Shown here: piece by piece, positions 11,508-22,569 of the stretch
Numbering within the stretch: position 1 is the first letter of the stretch
Layout of the letters: each line of letters starts with the position of its first letter
From: Chamaecyparis obtusa
Taxonomy: Eukaryota > Streptophyta > Pinopsida > Cupressales > Cupressaceae
Direction of reading: 5' to 3'
Assembly: GCA_027943335.1 (NCBI GenBank)
Contig: BSBK01001538.1
Coordinates: forward strand, 496,001 to 560,000
Length of the DNA stretch: 64,000 nt
Program-made: the position numbers and the translations under genes
Notes under the pieces: generated by a model
Database searches by the model: none
Seen by the model: only the letters and a program-made list of their open reading frames with translations
Told to the model about the DNA's origin: nothing

Positions 11508-11752
11508 CAGCTTGGAGATGAGACACAAATAGATGGAAGTAAAACATGCCCGGCTCAAAGATGAGCGACAATTAGAGGGGACTAAAACCCGTTCAGCTCA
11601 GAGATGAGCAGCAAATAGACAGATCTAAATCGTGCACAGCTCAGAGATGAACAAGAAATAGACGGAGCTAAAACGTGCTCAGCTTGGAGATGAACAAGAA
11701 ATAGACAGAGCTAAAACGTGCTCAGCTCGGAGATGAACAAGAAATTTTCTTG
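11508..11752. repeat. 43-bp minisatellite, six units
   Basis: Units start at 11508, 11551, 11594, 11637, 11680 and 11723, an exact 43-base period. Each unit begins CAGCT(C/T)(A/G)GAGATGA and contains GCTAAAACGTGCT or a variant. The last three units are nearly identical and the first three have drifted, suggesting recent spread from the right end. Confidence 0.9.
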
Positions 11753-13299
11753 AACTGAGAAACAAGTCCCATCTCCAAAATACTTCATAATCTGCCCAAT
11801 TTACCTCGTCTTCCATCCATTCTCATCCTCCAACTTCGCTGCCTCTCCCAGATTAGAATTAAATCAATACCATTTCCATCCTTAGGCAATTTTACCAGTG
11901 CTACTTTCTCACCTTGCTATCAAACAATAGCCTCAAGAGTTCAAATCTGGGCACAAACAAATCAGATCTGGCCAAACACATCAGATCTGGCCACCCCTAG
12001 TATTTCGAATCTGTTCTTAAACTCGGATCTGCTCCTAAACTTGTATTTGCTGATGCCCTAGCCTGATGTCACTGCTTACATGTTTGAAATTCTGCCCTCT
12101 AAATTCGAAAGCCTCCAAATTCTGGAAATGCTGGCCTTCCTTGTCTTAAAATCACTGCATTATATCAAATTTTCAGATGCCCTAGCCTTGCAATTTGAAA
12201 TTGATGACCTTCTAAATTATGGAATTGTTTGTCTTCAAATTTGAAAGCCTGCCCTCAAACCCGAAATTCTGGAAATGATGGCCTCCTTCAAAAATGCTGG
12301 CCTTCTATCAAATTTACAATGTCCACAAATCTGATAATTTTGGGTCTATTAGAGCTCAAAATCGCTGTCTACATACTCAAGTTTCTGCCTTGCATCAAAT
12401 TCGCAAGCCTCCAAATTCGAAATTCCTGGCCTCCAATGTACTTCCACTGCCTACTAGATGTCGCTGGCTCTGCTTGATGAAGCTCACTGCTCCTCCTTGA
12501 ACTCGCTGATGCCCTAGATGTCTAGACTGCTCCTCATTTCGCTGATGCTTTGAAGGGGAGATAAATGGTGGAATGAGGAGAGGAGGCGCCTTCCTTCATA
12601 TATCCGCCAAGAGCATTGCCCTTAGAGGGCCGACCTAGCAAATATATAAAAAAACGAAAGTCAAAAGCTAATAAGGAGGCCGACCTAGCAAAGAGAAATA
12701 CAAACTAAATAAATGCCAAAATAAAGGGACGACTTTGTCCAAAACAAACATATTTTGCATTGAAATTTTACTAATTTTAATCCCCAAGGCCTGATTTTCG
12801 AAAATATCATTGGGTGAGGAGGCCACGCCATTGAGGAAAGACCCCAATCTCGATGTTGATACCAAATGTTTGCATTTTTAATGCAGGACTTTAAATACAT
12901 AGCCCAGATTTTACAAATTAAAGGCCTGATATTAATTATTATTAGCCCAGAATTTCGAAAATTGATCCCAGATTTGATCTAAAACTAAAATTTACTTGCC
13001 AAGATTTGAGAATTTCAATCTCAGATTTTACTCATGCTAAAACAAAATTTACTTTAAGACTAAAATTCACAATCTCAAAAAGGGAAAAAACTCAGAATTT
13101 TCTAAGTGCCAAAGCAAAGTGTCAAAATAAAAGCGAAAATTCATACATTGGTTAAGCTTTTATTTCGCCAAATTTGAAATTCCATTTCGTTTCATAATTC
13201 ATTTTGACAAATCAAACGTTTTAATCCAAAAAAATCCACTCTATATCGTTCTTCCAAGTTCGAAGGTTTGATCAAGGCCTCGGGATCCAAAAGGAAAAA

Positions 13300-13623
13300 C
13301 CAAGGCGAGATTGAAAATGGGGGTCCCCAAAATTTTGGGGTGATGATGTGAAAACCTCACAACAAATAGTACCATTGGATGTGTCCAATGCATCACCATC
13401 TCCAAGCTCCACCTGTGGAGTCTCCTGCTCACCCTTAACACTATTGCCCTCTGAACTTGTATCCTATATTTGCTCATCATCCAAATTAGAAACAACCTCT
13501 ATTAGATGCATCTTGCCTTTCACAATCCTTACATGAGAAGCAAAGCTTCCTACTCAACTCATTAAGTGTCTCCTAATCCATCTTGGGAGGAGGTGGCACA
13601 CTTTTGTGTTGTGTAGTAGACCT
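13300..13623 (-). pseudogene. Gag C-terminus with zinc knuckle, gypsy element D (left part)
   Basis: On the minus strand the frame reads PPPPKMD, a stop, ETLNELSRKLCFSCKD (zinc-knuckle start at about 13525-13548). This matches the RRKLCFSCKE motif of the Gag of element E. A frameshift follows inside the knuckle. Downstream the sequence is acidic, as in the linker between Gag and protease of this group. The N-terminal part of the same Gag lies at 21364-22530, on the far side of element C, so C inserted in this gag. Confidence 0.65.
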
Positions 13624-14715
13624 TGTTATTTCTAACCGGTTACTAAGAAGGGGGGTGAATCAGTAAGTGCTATTTCTATTACAATTCAACACTTGTTTAA
13701 TTATTCTTCCAAGATAAGCAGAATATAAACAATCATTCACAATCACAAATAGAAATATACAGATCAACACATGATGTATACGTGGAAACCCTTGGTTAGA
13801 AGGAAAAAACCACTGTGAGATAGAGCTTACAACTTCACTTCTACAAAAATAAAGACGCCCTGTTAGAAGCTTACAAAGCACTAGTGAAGGTGCTACCCGG
13901 TTAAAGGATCTGATAGAAGATCGGTTAAGATCTTAACTTTGTTAGGAGTTGCCTGGTTAGAGGACTTTCAACATCAACAAAGATGTTACTTGGTTAAAGG
14001 ATTTATACAAAGAACCGATTAGGGTTCACCCTGATTGAGGGATTTCAATATGCTTTCATACCTTATAAAAGCAATGATCTTATATGACATTGATTGTCTG
14101 ATTAGATCATACCTGTTGATCTCTTCCCCGGTTTGCCTGGCTGTTGAATCTTTTCTGCCTCTTTGCCTTTCACCTCTGGTGACTGTAATCTCTTTTCTGC
14201 TCTCTCTATTCAACAACTATCAACAACCTTTTTTTTTTTTCTTGCGTCCTATGACCTGCATTTATACAAAAGTTCATCTCAATAAAACCCTTAACTTATA
14301 GAACCGCCAGGCTATAAACTCAACATTAAATCATGCAACTAGTAGTAAAGCTTTGCATTCTAATCTAGAATTTACCTTGAAAACATCCGTGTAGAAATAA
14401 AACTAACTCTTGTTAAAAAGTTAACTTCAACTCTAAACGGTGGATGCTCCACATATTCCGGTTTTATCTCAAACTGCTCCGCAAAATTCGGTGCAGATCT
14501 TTGTGTAGATTGACCGGTATAAATCTTATACCTGATCCATCCCTATATGCTATATAAGACTTGTACAATGTACTTAGTTCGGTCTACCGGTGTATCTCCT
14601 CTATTTAGTCTACCGGTGCCTTTAAAGTAACGTGAGTGAACTATAGGTGAATCTTTACCGGTGAAAATGGTGTTTGCAACTAATCTACACTAATGACAAC
14701 TTTAAATTGCTAACA
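13624..14715 (-). mobile_element. 3' LTR of element C
   Basis: On the minus strand it starts TGTTAGCAATTTAAAG directly after a polypurine tract and ends TTAGAAATAACA, so ends are TGTTA...TAACA. About 740 bases are clearly alignable with 20501-21363 at roughly 95% identity by eye. It contains five ACCGGT words, four of them clustered between 14513 and 14662. Confidence 0.85.
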
Positions 14716-14734
14716 ATCTTCCCCTTTGTCATTG
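14716..14734 (-). promoter_or_regulatory. Polypurine tract of element C
   Basis: The minus strand reads AATGACAAAGGGGAAGAT immediately before the LTR start. It resembles the GTCAAAGGGGGAGATT tract of copia element B, which hints that C is mobilised by copia-type machinery. Confidence 0.75.
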
Positions 14735-15042
14735 GTCGCAAAACCATACTCACTTATCACATTTTATACCTTGTCCTGTAGACTTTTCTTTCCTTTCTTT
14801 TTCCTTCCTTCCCCTGGGCAAATGCTTTAGCTCTTCTGTTCTGTAGCTGTTATGTCCTGTTTCTTTTCTAAGCTTCTTGTTTTCTGACCTTTCTGCCCTT
14901 CTTCCTTCTTCCCATTTTTTTTGTTCTTCTTCCCCTTTTTGCCTCCATAGGACAAAGGGTTTAGCTTCACTTGTAATTTTACATTTGTAACTGTGTGAAG
15001 ATCTCTTTATAAATATTCCTTCCTGAATGAAAAAAACGGTGC
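14735..15042 (-). other. 3' untranslated region of element C
   Basis: This lies between the ORF2 stop and the polypurine tract. It is pyrimidine-rich on the plus strand, so purine-rich in the element sense, with repeated GAAGAAGG-like words that may be extra polypurine tracts. No gene is seen. Confidence 0.5.
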
Positions 15043-18000
15043 CTATTGACCGGTTACATGTTCAATGTTCTTCTGTGTAGCTTTTAGAGAAACAATAATG
15101 CTCTCCATGTCCTCCACAGTTTTGTAGTCCGGTTCTTTGATCAGATTCTCTGCCGATGATGCAGTTTGTTGCATTGCATCAAATGTGGGGGCCATAAGCA
15201 ATTGAAATCCAATGATGTCTTGGATTCTCTTAGTCTTCTCTTCAACAGTCTTTCTTAGAAAAAGAGAAAGACTTGTCATTTCTCTGCTGAAGTTTGTTGC
15301 CGACTTATTCTTGATGTCAAACTGAGAAGACAAGGCTCTTATATCTTCTGAAGTCTTTGCTGACTTCTCTGTCAAACCTTGCAAGAATATTTCAAAATTT
15401 GAAGTTCTTGTCATCAAACTTCCTGCCACTTGAATCTATTGTTGAAGAACTCTTAAGTTGGTTGACACATTTATTTTTATATCTTCAACTTGTTTGTGGA
15501 GAATGTTTATTCTCGTCTTTTCATAGTGATCTATTGCTACAGTTTCTGGATCTGTCAGGTCATCACCGATTGCTTGTGCCAATACTTCCAATTGATCTAT
15601 AACAGGTTCATCTTCATCTATGTCAGCATCAGGTACGAAGTTGCACAAAATATTCTTAACAGTTGTCAGGACCATGTCCTGTTTCCTCTTGGTCAACTCC
15701 TTTAGCTGCCTTGTTGACATCTTGCTGATGTCAACTATAGTATCGGTGGCCTTGCTCCTTTTGGCTTCTATATCCTCAGCAAATGATAGCTTTCTTTTAG
15801 ATGAGGAGGAGCTAGGTATGTCTACCTGTACATTTTGGATTGGTTCCTGTACCGGTTGTTTTGCAGCAGGTATCTCATGTTCTTCTTCTAGTTGAACTCT
15901 TTGTTCTGGTAATGCTACATTTTCCGGTTGAACTTCTTCTGGTAGATTTCCTTCTGCTGGAACTTCTTCCTCATTCTGTACTTCCACCTCCGGTTGCACT
16001 TCAATTTCTGGTTGTGCATCCTCTTCTTGTGGGAGTTGCTCTTCCAGTGGGGCTTCTTCCTTGTGCTGCTCTTCAGCTGTATGTAGTTCTCCCATAGGTA
16101 TATCACTTTCCCGTTCTTGTTCTACCGGGGGGACTACTTGTTCAACATTTACTTGTTCACCAGATGTGAACTCCTTTGTTTGAACATTTACCTTACCAGT
16201 TGTAGGCTCTTCACGAATAGTGAATTGAACCGGTGGTGCTAGTGTAGGTTCAAGTTGATCCTGTGGACTTGTTCTTTCTAGTGCACTATAATTGTACTGC
16301 TGCCAGAAATCTAGAGTCTCTTTGTAAATTTCATTTTCATATCCGTTGAGAATCTTAGCAACTCTATACTTGGTATCCAAGTTCATTGTTGCTTCTTCTA
16401 GTAGAAGTTTGACTCTTTGTTCACTGAGACTAGGTCTTACTTTTGACAATGTCTCTTTATTGATTCTAGTGTTAGTAACTAGACCAGTTCTCCATTTTGT
16501 CAATAGCCTAGTATTGAGTTCTGGGGGAAATGTGGACCTATAGTCCCTTGGTGTTCTATGATAATCCATAAATGTTTCCACTAGAGCTACAATTATTGCC
16601 TATTTATCTTCTTCTTCTAGTAGACTATACCATTTAGCAACATTTTCTACTTCTCCGAAATCCATCACTTCATCAACAATATCATTGACAGTCATGGTGC
16701 GAGCCTTACCTTTTTTTGGAGAAATTAGAACAGTTGGGCGAGCTGGATCACTGCCTTTGTCATCAGTGATGTCTACAATTACCGGTTTTGTAGGATTCCT
16801 TTCTTTGAGCGGTGCTTCAGCTCCAAGCACTCCTTTTCCTTTTCCAGTGTCAATGACCGGTGGAACTGTTGTTCTTTGTCGTGCTTCCTCTGCTTGCTGC
16901 TGGGTCTGAAGAAGTTTTGTCCATATGGCTACTCCTTCCTCATGAAACTTGTCGGCTTCTCCTATAAGCATTAGACCGATCCTCTTCTTTGTCAGGAAAT
17001 TTTGTTGATGCAGTTTAGCTTGTTGAGTGGCTTCTTCCAGAGTGAGATGGTTTTGGACCTCAAGCAGAGCTCGAATCCTCAGTTCCTTTTCTCTGTCCAT
17101 TGAAGCTTTCCACCGAGCTTCGATAATTTGAAGGAGATCATTAGGTATAATCCTGTGAAGTTCGGTAGGATGCAAATTATACTTATGAATCCAGTACACT
17201 ACAACTTCTTCAATCTTTCTCCTGTCTTCTTCATTTGCAAACTGATATCTTGTGTCCACTGAACTCATTCCACTAGTATCTTTTAATCCTACCACAAATT
17301 CATCGATTGTGGGCTTTCTCCTTCTAGGTGGATCCTCCTTTACCGGTTTACCAGAGGTCCTCTTTCTAACTAGAGGAACTGTTTCCTCGATTTCTATCTC
17401 TTCTTGTTCTTCCTGTTGGGTGTTGGATACCGGTTGAGCTCTCTTCCTTTGAGCCTTGGGCTGTTCTTTCACCGGTTTCTTCTTTGGCGTGGGTGTCCTT
17501 TTGACATATACATTCTCGATTGGTGCCCTCTTCTTTAGATTCTCCTCGATCTCTTCATGGCTACCGAACCGGTAAGCAGAGAAATCTAGATCCGCCTCGG
17601 TCAAGGCATCTGCAAAGGCCTTAGCAGTCTTTGTGGTGATCTCGTAGTCCAATTCAGGAGCGTACATGGTTCTTGGTTCCACGGCTTGAATTATGTAGTT
17701 ATCAGTGGTAACCAGAAAGCATACGTCGTCTTTGTATTGGTCAATAATGGTTGACGGCACCCTCTCCCTTGCATGCATTCTTAGTTGGAATGCTTCAAAG
17801 TGCTCAGTCATTACTCTACCTAACTGGTTTCCCAGTTGGTCGGCCATCTCACTTATTTGATGCATAACCGGTCAATCGGTTCCCCATGTCACCTTTCCGA
17901 TTCCCAAGAAGAAATTATAGTAGAAGTAGAGACATACCAGTAGGGTCCCGTACTTCATTGATTTCTTCTTCACAACTCCGAGCTTCTTCATATTTTCAAA

Positions 18001-18681
18001 TATTTGGCCTCGAAGCATTAAACATATATCATACTGAGCATTATCGTTCATTATTCGGTGAGCGGCATGAATGGCTCCTCCCGGTATGTTGTTCAGGTTG
18101 CTGGACTGGTAAACCTTGTAGCCAATCACAACAGATGCCAAATGGACTCCATCATCCTCAATGTCGTTCATGGTCATAAGTCGACCATCAGATCTTGACT
18201 TTGTCAGTTTAGTGACGACGGCATTAGAGATAGTCCTTCGGGTTAGTGCTTCCCCTCGGTCACTGTATCCGGTCACTCTATGCAGATCTTCCTTGGTGAT
18301 TGGTTTGCATATTCCTTTAGTGAGCCAGAAACCTGGTTCATGAAGATGACTTAGAACCAGTCAAATGCAATCTTCCCGAAAGACGGTCGGGTAACAAACT
18401 TCGTTGATAAGTCCAAAAGACACTAGCTTCGCATACTTATCAAGAAGTCTCCCTTCTTCACATAGCGAGAGGTACTCGCTTTGAATATAAGTTTCGCCCA
18501 ATTCTTCTTGTTTAGCGTGAATGAATGTCATGACGTCTTTGGTCATAAGGACTCCGTTTGGTACAGACGAAAGCGCACCAGCCATGTCGATTTCTCTGTT
18601 TTGAACTGCCATAATATCATATGCAGGTTGGTCCGCTTGATTTCCCTTTATCAGCTTCACCGTAGAGGATGAAGATGCCAT
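15043..18681 (-). pseudogene. ORF2 of element C: long unrecognised protein, four in-frame stops
   Basis: From the ATG at 18681 (MASSSSTVKLIKG) to the stop at 15043, one frame of 1,212 codons runs without a frameshift. It is broken only by stops at 18361 (TGA), 17872 (TGA), 16600 (TAG) and 15436 (TAG). I do not recognise the family. Visible parts are an N-terminal globular region with a hydrophobic stretch TLLVCLYFYYNFFLGIG near residues 245-262; basic, nuclear-signal-like patches (KKKPVKEQPKAQRKR, RKRTSGKPVKEDPPRRRKP); a long helical, Gln-rich middle; an acidic Glu/Pro/Val region (QPEIEVQPEVEVQNEEEV); a second basic patch SSSSSKRKL; and a coiled-coil-like C-terminus. It sits where Sirevirus env-like ORFs sit, but env identity is not shown. 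Keeping one frame over 3.6 kb implies recent protein-level constraint. Confidence 0.7.
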
Positions 18682-18825
18682 TGCTAACAACCGGTTAATA
18701 GAAAGTAGCTTTGATTGGTCTAACAATCAATATCTCTTGATGATCAAAGCATGAAAATTTTACTCAAGCATGACAATCGTTAATCACAAAATCGCAAAGT
18801 AAAAATGAATAAGTAATCCTCCTTT

Positions 18826-18834
18826 CTTTATATA
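18826..18834 (-). promoter_or_regulatory. TATA-like box upstream of ORF2 (element C)
   Basis: The minus strand reads CCCTATATAAAGAAAGG, with TATATAAAG centred about 145 bases upstream of the ORF2 ATG. A start about 30 bases downstream would leave a leader of roughly 115 bases. An internal promoter would let ORF2 be expressed apart from the genomic transcript. The position is suggestive; function is inferred. Confidence 0.45.
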
Positions 18835-19074
18835 GGGTTAGGGCATAAGTAATTACCAAACGGTAACTATTGTTAACCGGCTACAACATTAATTGCCTTA
18901 CCTAACCTTTCTTACCTTTTTTGCCAACCGGTATTCCGACTTTTTCGGTTGTGCATATCTCAGTTGATCAATGCTTACCTGACCGGTTATCCTTGTAGAC
19001 TGAGTGAGATTGATTCTCGCCAGTCCTACCGGGAATAGTAGACAAGCTACTGATTTCCCCTAAGCCCTGTAGGC

Positions 19075-20442
19075 TCAGTTTGCTGAAGAGATATCACCAT
19101 CGGCCGATGATGATCTTTCCTCTTCCTTCTCCTCAGCGGAGCTCTTTGATTCCTTTTTGAACCAAATCTGCCTGACTATTTTCTCAGTCTTCTCTTCCTT
19201 CTTGATCTTCTCATTTGAGGATGAGGTCTTCTCCACCGGTTTGACCGATTCTTTCCTTTTGTTCATTGACCGATTCCTGCAGTCTTTAGCTAGGTGTCCA
19301 ACTTTGTTGCAAGAGTAGCAGACTATCCCAGTTGCCTTCCATGGACTAACCCTTCTATTGTTAGGTGATTTGCACCAGGAGTCATTGTGACTATGCATGC
19401 CACAGTTAGCACAGTTGGTTGTGCTCCGGTTCTTGTTTCTCTTGGTGAATACTAGTCTTAGGGATCTGAATGCCATTGTCTTTGATCTGCATTCATCAGC
19501 TTTTTGTCCAAAATTGTTGCATGCGTAGCAATTACCCTTGAAGCTTCCCTTGCTTCCACTGGACACAGTTGTGGGACTCGACCAACATTCATTGGTCTTG
19601 TGGCCATACTTGCAACAGTTTTTGCAGGAACTATTGTTTGGCTTTACCGGTGCATTCCTGCAGTCATTTGTTCTATGACCCAGTTTCCCACAATGATTGC
19701 AAGAGGTGTTAAAAGTCTTCTTACCTTTTTGTGTCAGCGGCCTCTTCTTATCCTTCTTGCTTGTCTTAGCTTTAGAAGATTCACTAGTCTCTTTGGTGTC
19801 TTTATCGGTGAATCCAAGGCCGGTGGGATCTTTGTGCTTTCTTTGAGCTTTGAGTTTCTCATCAAGCTTTATCGAGCTCTCGATGTATCTCCTTAGGTTT
19901 TCGTTTATTTCTTCAAGTTCTTTCATCTGTTCCTTTAGTTGATACAACTCTAATGCAAGCCTTTTGCATGCTTCATCTCTATCATGCCAACCCTTTTGCA
20001 TGTTGGTGTTTTCTTGAGTGACAATTTGCATGTCTTATTGAAGTTGCAGAATGACAAGATCATTTGCCCCTACAACTTCCTCTGCCAAGTTCCTTGCCCT
20101 CTCAAAAGCTGATAATGACTTGACTGTTGTGTTTCTTTCATCTTCAGCTTTCCTCTTTTTCTCAATCAGTTCAGTCATCCTTAGGGCATTATCTTCTTGC
20201 TCCCTCTTACAGTTGGAGATTTGATCGGTTAGAATCTGGTTCCTCTCCATGAGCTCAGAGACTGCCTCCTCAGCTTCGTCAGATCCACTCTGCCCAGAGA
20301 GTTCATCAATAGTTTCATTGCTCTCACTCAACTGCAGAGCCAATTCCTTCCTTCTAGCGAGTGATCTTCTCAGCCTATTCTCCAAAGAGGCAATGATGTC
20401 GTTAGCTTCCTCAAGCTATTTCTGATACCTGTCACCCTCCAT
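19075..20442 (-). pseudogene. Gag-like protein with coiled coil and five zinc knuckles (element C)
   Basis: The frame opens at the ATG at 20442 (MEGDRYQK) about 45 bases after the primer binding site and runs to 19075, 455 codons, with internal stops at 20416 (TAG) and 20035 (TAA). Residues about 10-190 are heptad-rich and coiled-coil-like. The C-terminal half carries five CX2CX4HX4C-type knuckles: CNHCGKLGHRTNDC, CKNCCKYGHKTNEC, CYACNNFGQKADEC (His replaced by Gln), CANCGMHSHNDSWC and CYSCNKVGHLAKDC. Retroelement Gags usually have one or two. The tail is Lys/Glu/Ser-rich. The likely role is RNA binding and particle assembly. The classical capsid motif is not evident, so homology to Gag rests on position and knuckles. 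Confidence 0.75.
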
Positions 20443-20486
20443 GATCTTTTTTTGAAGCGGTTAAGCTTTATATAATAGAGAACTAG

Positions 20487-20498
20487 GCTCTGATACCA
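20487..20498 (-). promoter_or_regulatory. Primer binding site of element C
   Basis: The minus strand reads TGGTATCAGAGC, complementary to the 3' end of plant initiator tRNA-Met, three bases after the LTR edge at 20501. It fixes the orientation of element C as minus. Confidence 0.9.
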
Positions 20499-20500
20499 AT

Positions 20501-21363
20501 TTTTATTTCTAACCGGTTACTGAGAGGGGAGGTGAATCAGTAAGTGCTATTTTTATTACAATTCAACACTTGTTTAATTATTCTTCCAAGATAAGCAAAA
20601 TATAAACAATCATTCACAATCACAAATAGAAATACACAGATCAACACATGATGTATACGTGGAAACCCTTGGTTAGAAGGAAAAAACCATAGTGAGACAG
20701 AGCTCACAACTTCACTTCTGCGGAAATAAAGACGCCCTGTTAGAAGCTTACAAAGCACTTGTGAAGGGGCTACTCGGTTAAAGGATTTGATAGAAGATCA
20801 GATAAGATCTTAACTTTGTTAGGAGTTGCCTGGTTAGATGACTTTCAACATCAACAAAGATGTTACCTGGTTAAAGGATTTATACAAAGAACCGATTAGG
20901 GTTCACCCTGATTGAGGGATTTCAATATGCTTTCACACCTTATAAAAGCAATGATCTTATATGACACTGATTGTCTGATTAGATCATACCTGTTGATCTC
21001 TTCCCCGGTTTGCCTGGCTATTGACTCTTTTCTGCCTCTTTGCCTTTCACCTTTGGTGACTGTAATCTCTTTGCAGATATCTCTTTTCTGCTCTCTCTAT
21101 TCAACAACTATCAACAACCTTTTTTTTTTCTTGCATCCTATGACCTGTATTTATACAAAAGTTCATCTCGATGAAACCCTTAACTCATAGAACCGCCAGG
21201 CTGTAAACTCAACATTAAATCATGCAACTAGCAGTAAAGCTTTGCGTTCTGATCTGGAGTTTACCTTGAAAACATCCGCGTAGAAATAAAACTAACTCCT
21301 GTTAAAAAGTTAACTTCAGCTCTAAATGGTGGATGCTCCGCATATTCCGGTTTTATCTCAAAC
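20501..21363 (-). mobile_element. 5' LTR of element C, outer end missing
   Basis: It aligns with 13624-14490 of the other LTR and then stops abruptly at 21363 (after CTCAAAC), lacking about 230 bases including the LTR start. The next bases belong to the gag of gypsy element D. The missing part would contain the U3 start, so this copy was deleted after insertion, or arose by template switching. Confidence 0.85.
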
Positions 21364-22530
21364 CTTTGAAATGGCTTGGAGCTCCTAGAAAACTTCTTAT
21401 CCTACTAATAAGAAGTAGGTGGTGGTGAGGTATCAAGGTCTAAGGTAGTCTAAATAGCCTCTTGCAAAGTCCTAGGCTTAAGAGACCTAACCAAACCCCG
21501 TAACCTGTCATGTATCCCCTCAATGAACAACATCACCACACGTCTATCAAGTATCTCTAGACCCATAACAACAATCATTGAAACTCATTAATATAAGTTT
21601 CAATGTGTCCAATCTGTTGCAACAATGCTAAATCCTTGTAGTACAACTCAACACTCTTACGGTCAACTCTGGCAATCAAGCTCAGTGAACTCCCTGTAAG
21701 AATAAAAGACTACAGATTTTTGCGTAACCAAACCATGATGCATTCAATCATAAGCCACACCGTCAAAATGTAATACTGCAAACTAAATATCCTCGTCCCC
21801 AAGCATTGTTTTAAGTGAAAGGTAGATGTCAAGCTTGTGCACTCATTGTCTCACTACCGTCAAAAGAAGATAAAGTGAGCTTGCTAGAAGCTCCCTTGAG
21901 GTCACCATTATGCTACTATCTAGGCCACCTATCACCACAATTCCTCATACTATCTCTATGTTGAGCACAATACTTATGCAGAGGAAAAGCAACTCTAACA
22001 TGCTTTGGAAGGTGTGCCCACTCATCACTAGCTACCATAACATCCTGAAACTCTACGCCCTTAACTAGGTCAACTGGTGGTGGCTTGTCTCTAGGCGGAA
22101 AATAGGGTTGCATAGGTATGTCAATTGTTTGTGTACGTGGCCTACTACTCAGAGGAGAGTCAAATGCACTATCTAACAAAGATGGAGCTCTACTAACCCC
22201 ACGACTTCCTGCAACTGATATTGACCTGTCCTGCCTGTCATGCCTATCTGTAGGGTGATCCAAATCCAATCTATCAAGGGTTCCACTTATCCACTCTAAG
22301 GCCTATACAATCAGTGATTGTGTATTAATGAGAGTTCTAAATAACTCACGATTTGGATCATTTTGTTGATTTTGTCTATCTCGCAGGTGGGGACTCCTGC
22401 TACCATCATGAATGTCACTCATAACTGCACTTGTTGCAATACTTGTATCAAAATTGAATTGCTCTTGCACTCTCCTACGAGTATAATATCTGTATGCCCC
22501 AACCCTTCTAGGATACATAGTAATAATCAC
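21364..22530 (-). pseudogene. Gag of gypsy element D (N-terminal and central part)
   Basis: From 22530 the minus strand reads an N-terminal Gag leader rich in Arg/Asp (MIITMYPRRVGAYRYY ...), with a stop at 22303 but the same frame to 21916. Beyond that, frameshifted pieces match the retrotransposon Gag domain of element E: KLTLSSFDGSETMSAQA (compare IPYYDGSGKTTTRAW in E) near 21830-21890, and LFIEGIHDRLRGLVRSLKP near 21470-21530 (compare FIDGLSDSLKGWVKSLNP in E). The Gag is cut at 21363 by element C and resumes with its zinc knuckle at 13623. It is clearly a pseudogene. Confidence 0.75.
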
Positions 22531-22555
22531 AATACCTTCAAGTTGGCAGGATCAT

Positions 22556-22568
22556 GGCTTGAATACCA
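22556..22568 (-). promoter_or_regulatory. Primer binding site of element D
   Basis: The minus strand reads TGGTATTCAAGCC just downstream of the LTR end CTTTCA (22570). It is a diverged form of the initiator tRNA-Met site. It marks the 5' LTR-internal border of minus-strand element D. Confidence 0.6.
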
Positions 22569-22569
22569 T

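Larger units (their letters stand above)
9866..13299. other. AT-rich LTR-like filler between D protease and D gag
   Basis: No coding domain is recognisable. The stretch separates two parts of one gypsy polyprotein, so it is probably one or more later insertions. Supporting marks are a TGGCGCC-type primer binding site on the minus strand at 10301-10314, a TTTGGTATCAACATC word (minus) at about 12852-12866 resembling a tRNA-Met primer site, TATATAGA words near 10490 and 10735, and the 43-bp minisatellite listed separately. I could not find matching LTR pairs. Confidence 0.4.
13624..21363 (-). mobile_element. Pol-less LTR retroelement C with two long ORFs
   Basis: Two direct repeats of about 0.86-1.09 kb (13624-14715 and 20501-21363) flank a minus-strand interior. 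Reading the minus strand: truncated 5' LTR, primer binding site TGGTATCAGAGC, a Gag-like ORF with five zinc knuckles, a 390-base spacer with a TATA-like box, a 1,212-codon ORF2, a polypurine tract and the 3' LTR. No protease, RT, RNase H or integrase is present, so it needs enzymes from another element. The primer site and polypurine tract (GACAAAGGGGAAGAT) resemble copia elements. The 5' LTR lacks about 230 bases at its outer end. The element sits inside the gag of element D. Confidence 0.85.

Noticed and set aside
15043..18726. Several separate plus-strand genes such as 15357-15602 and 18481-18672
   Set aside because: They are shadows of the minus-strand ORF2, which stays in a single frame with only four stops.
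19504..19896. Plus-strand frame of 130 codons
   Set aside because: Antisense shadow of the zinc-knuckle Gag of element C; it explains no conserved motif.
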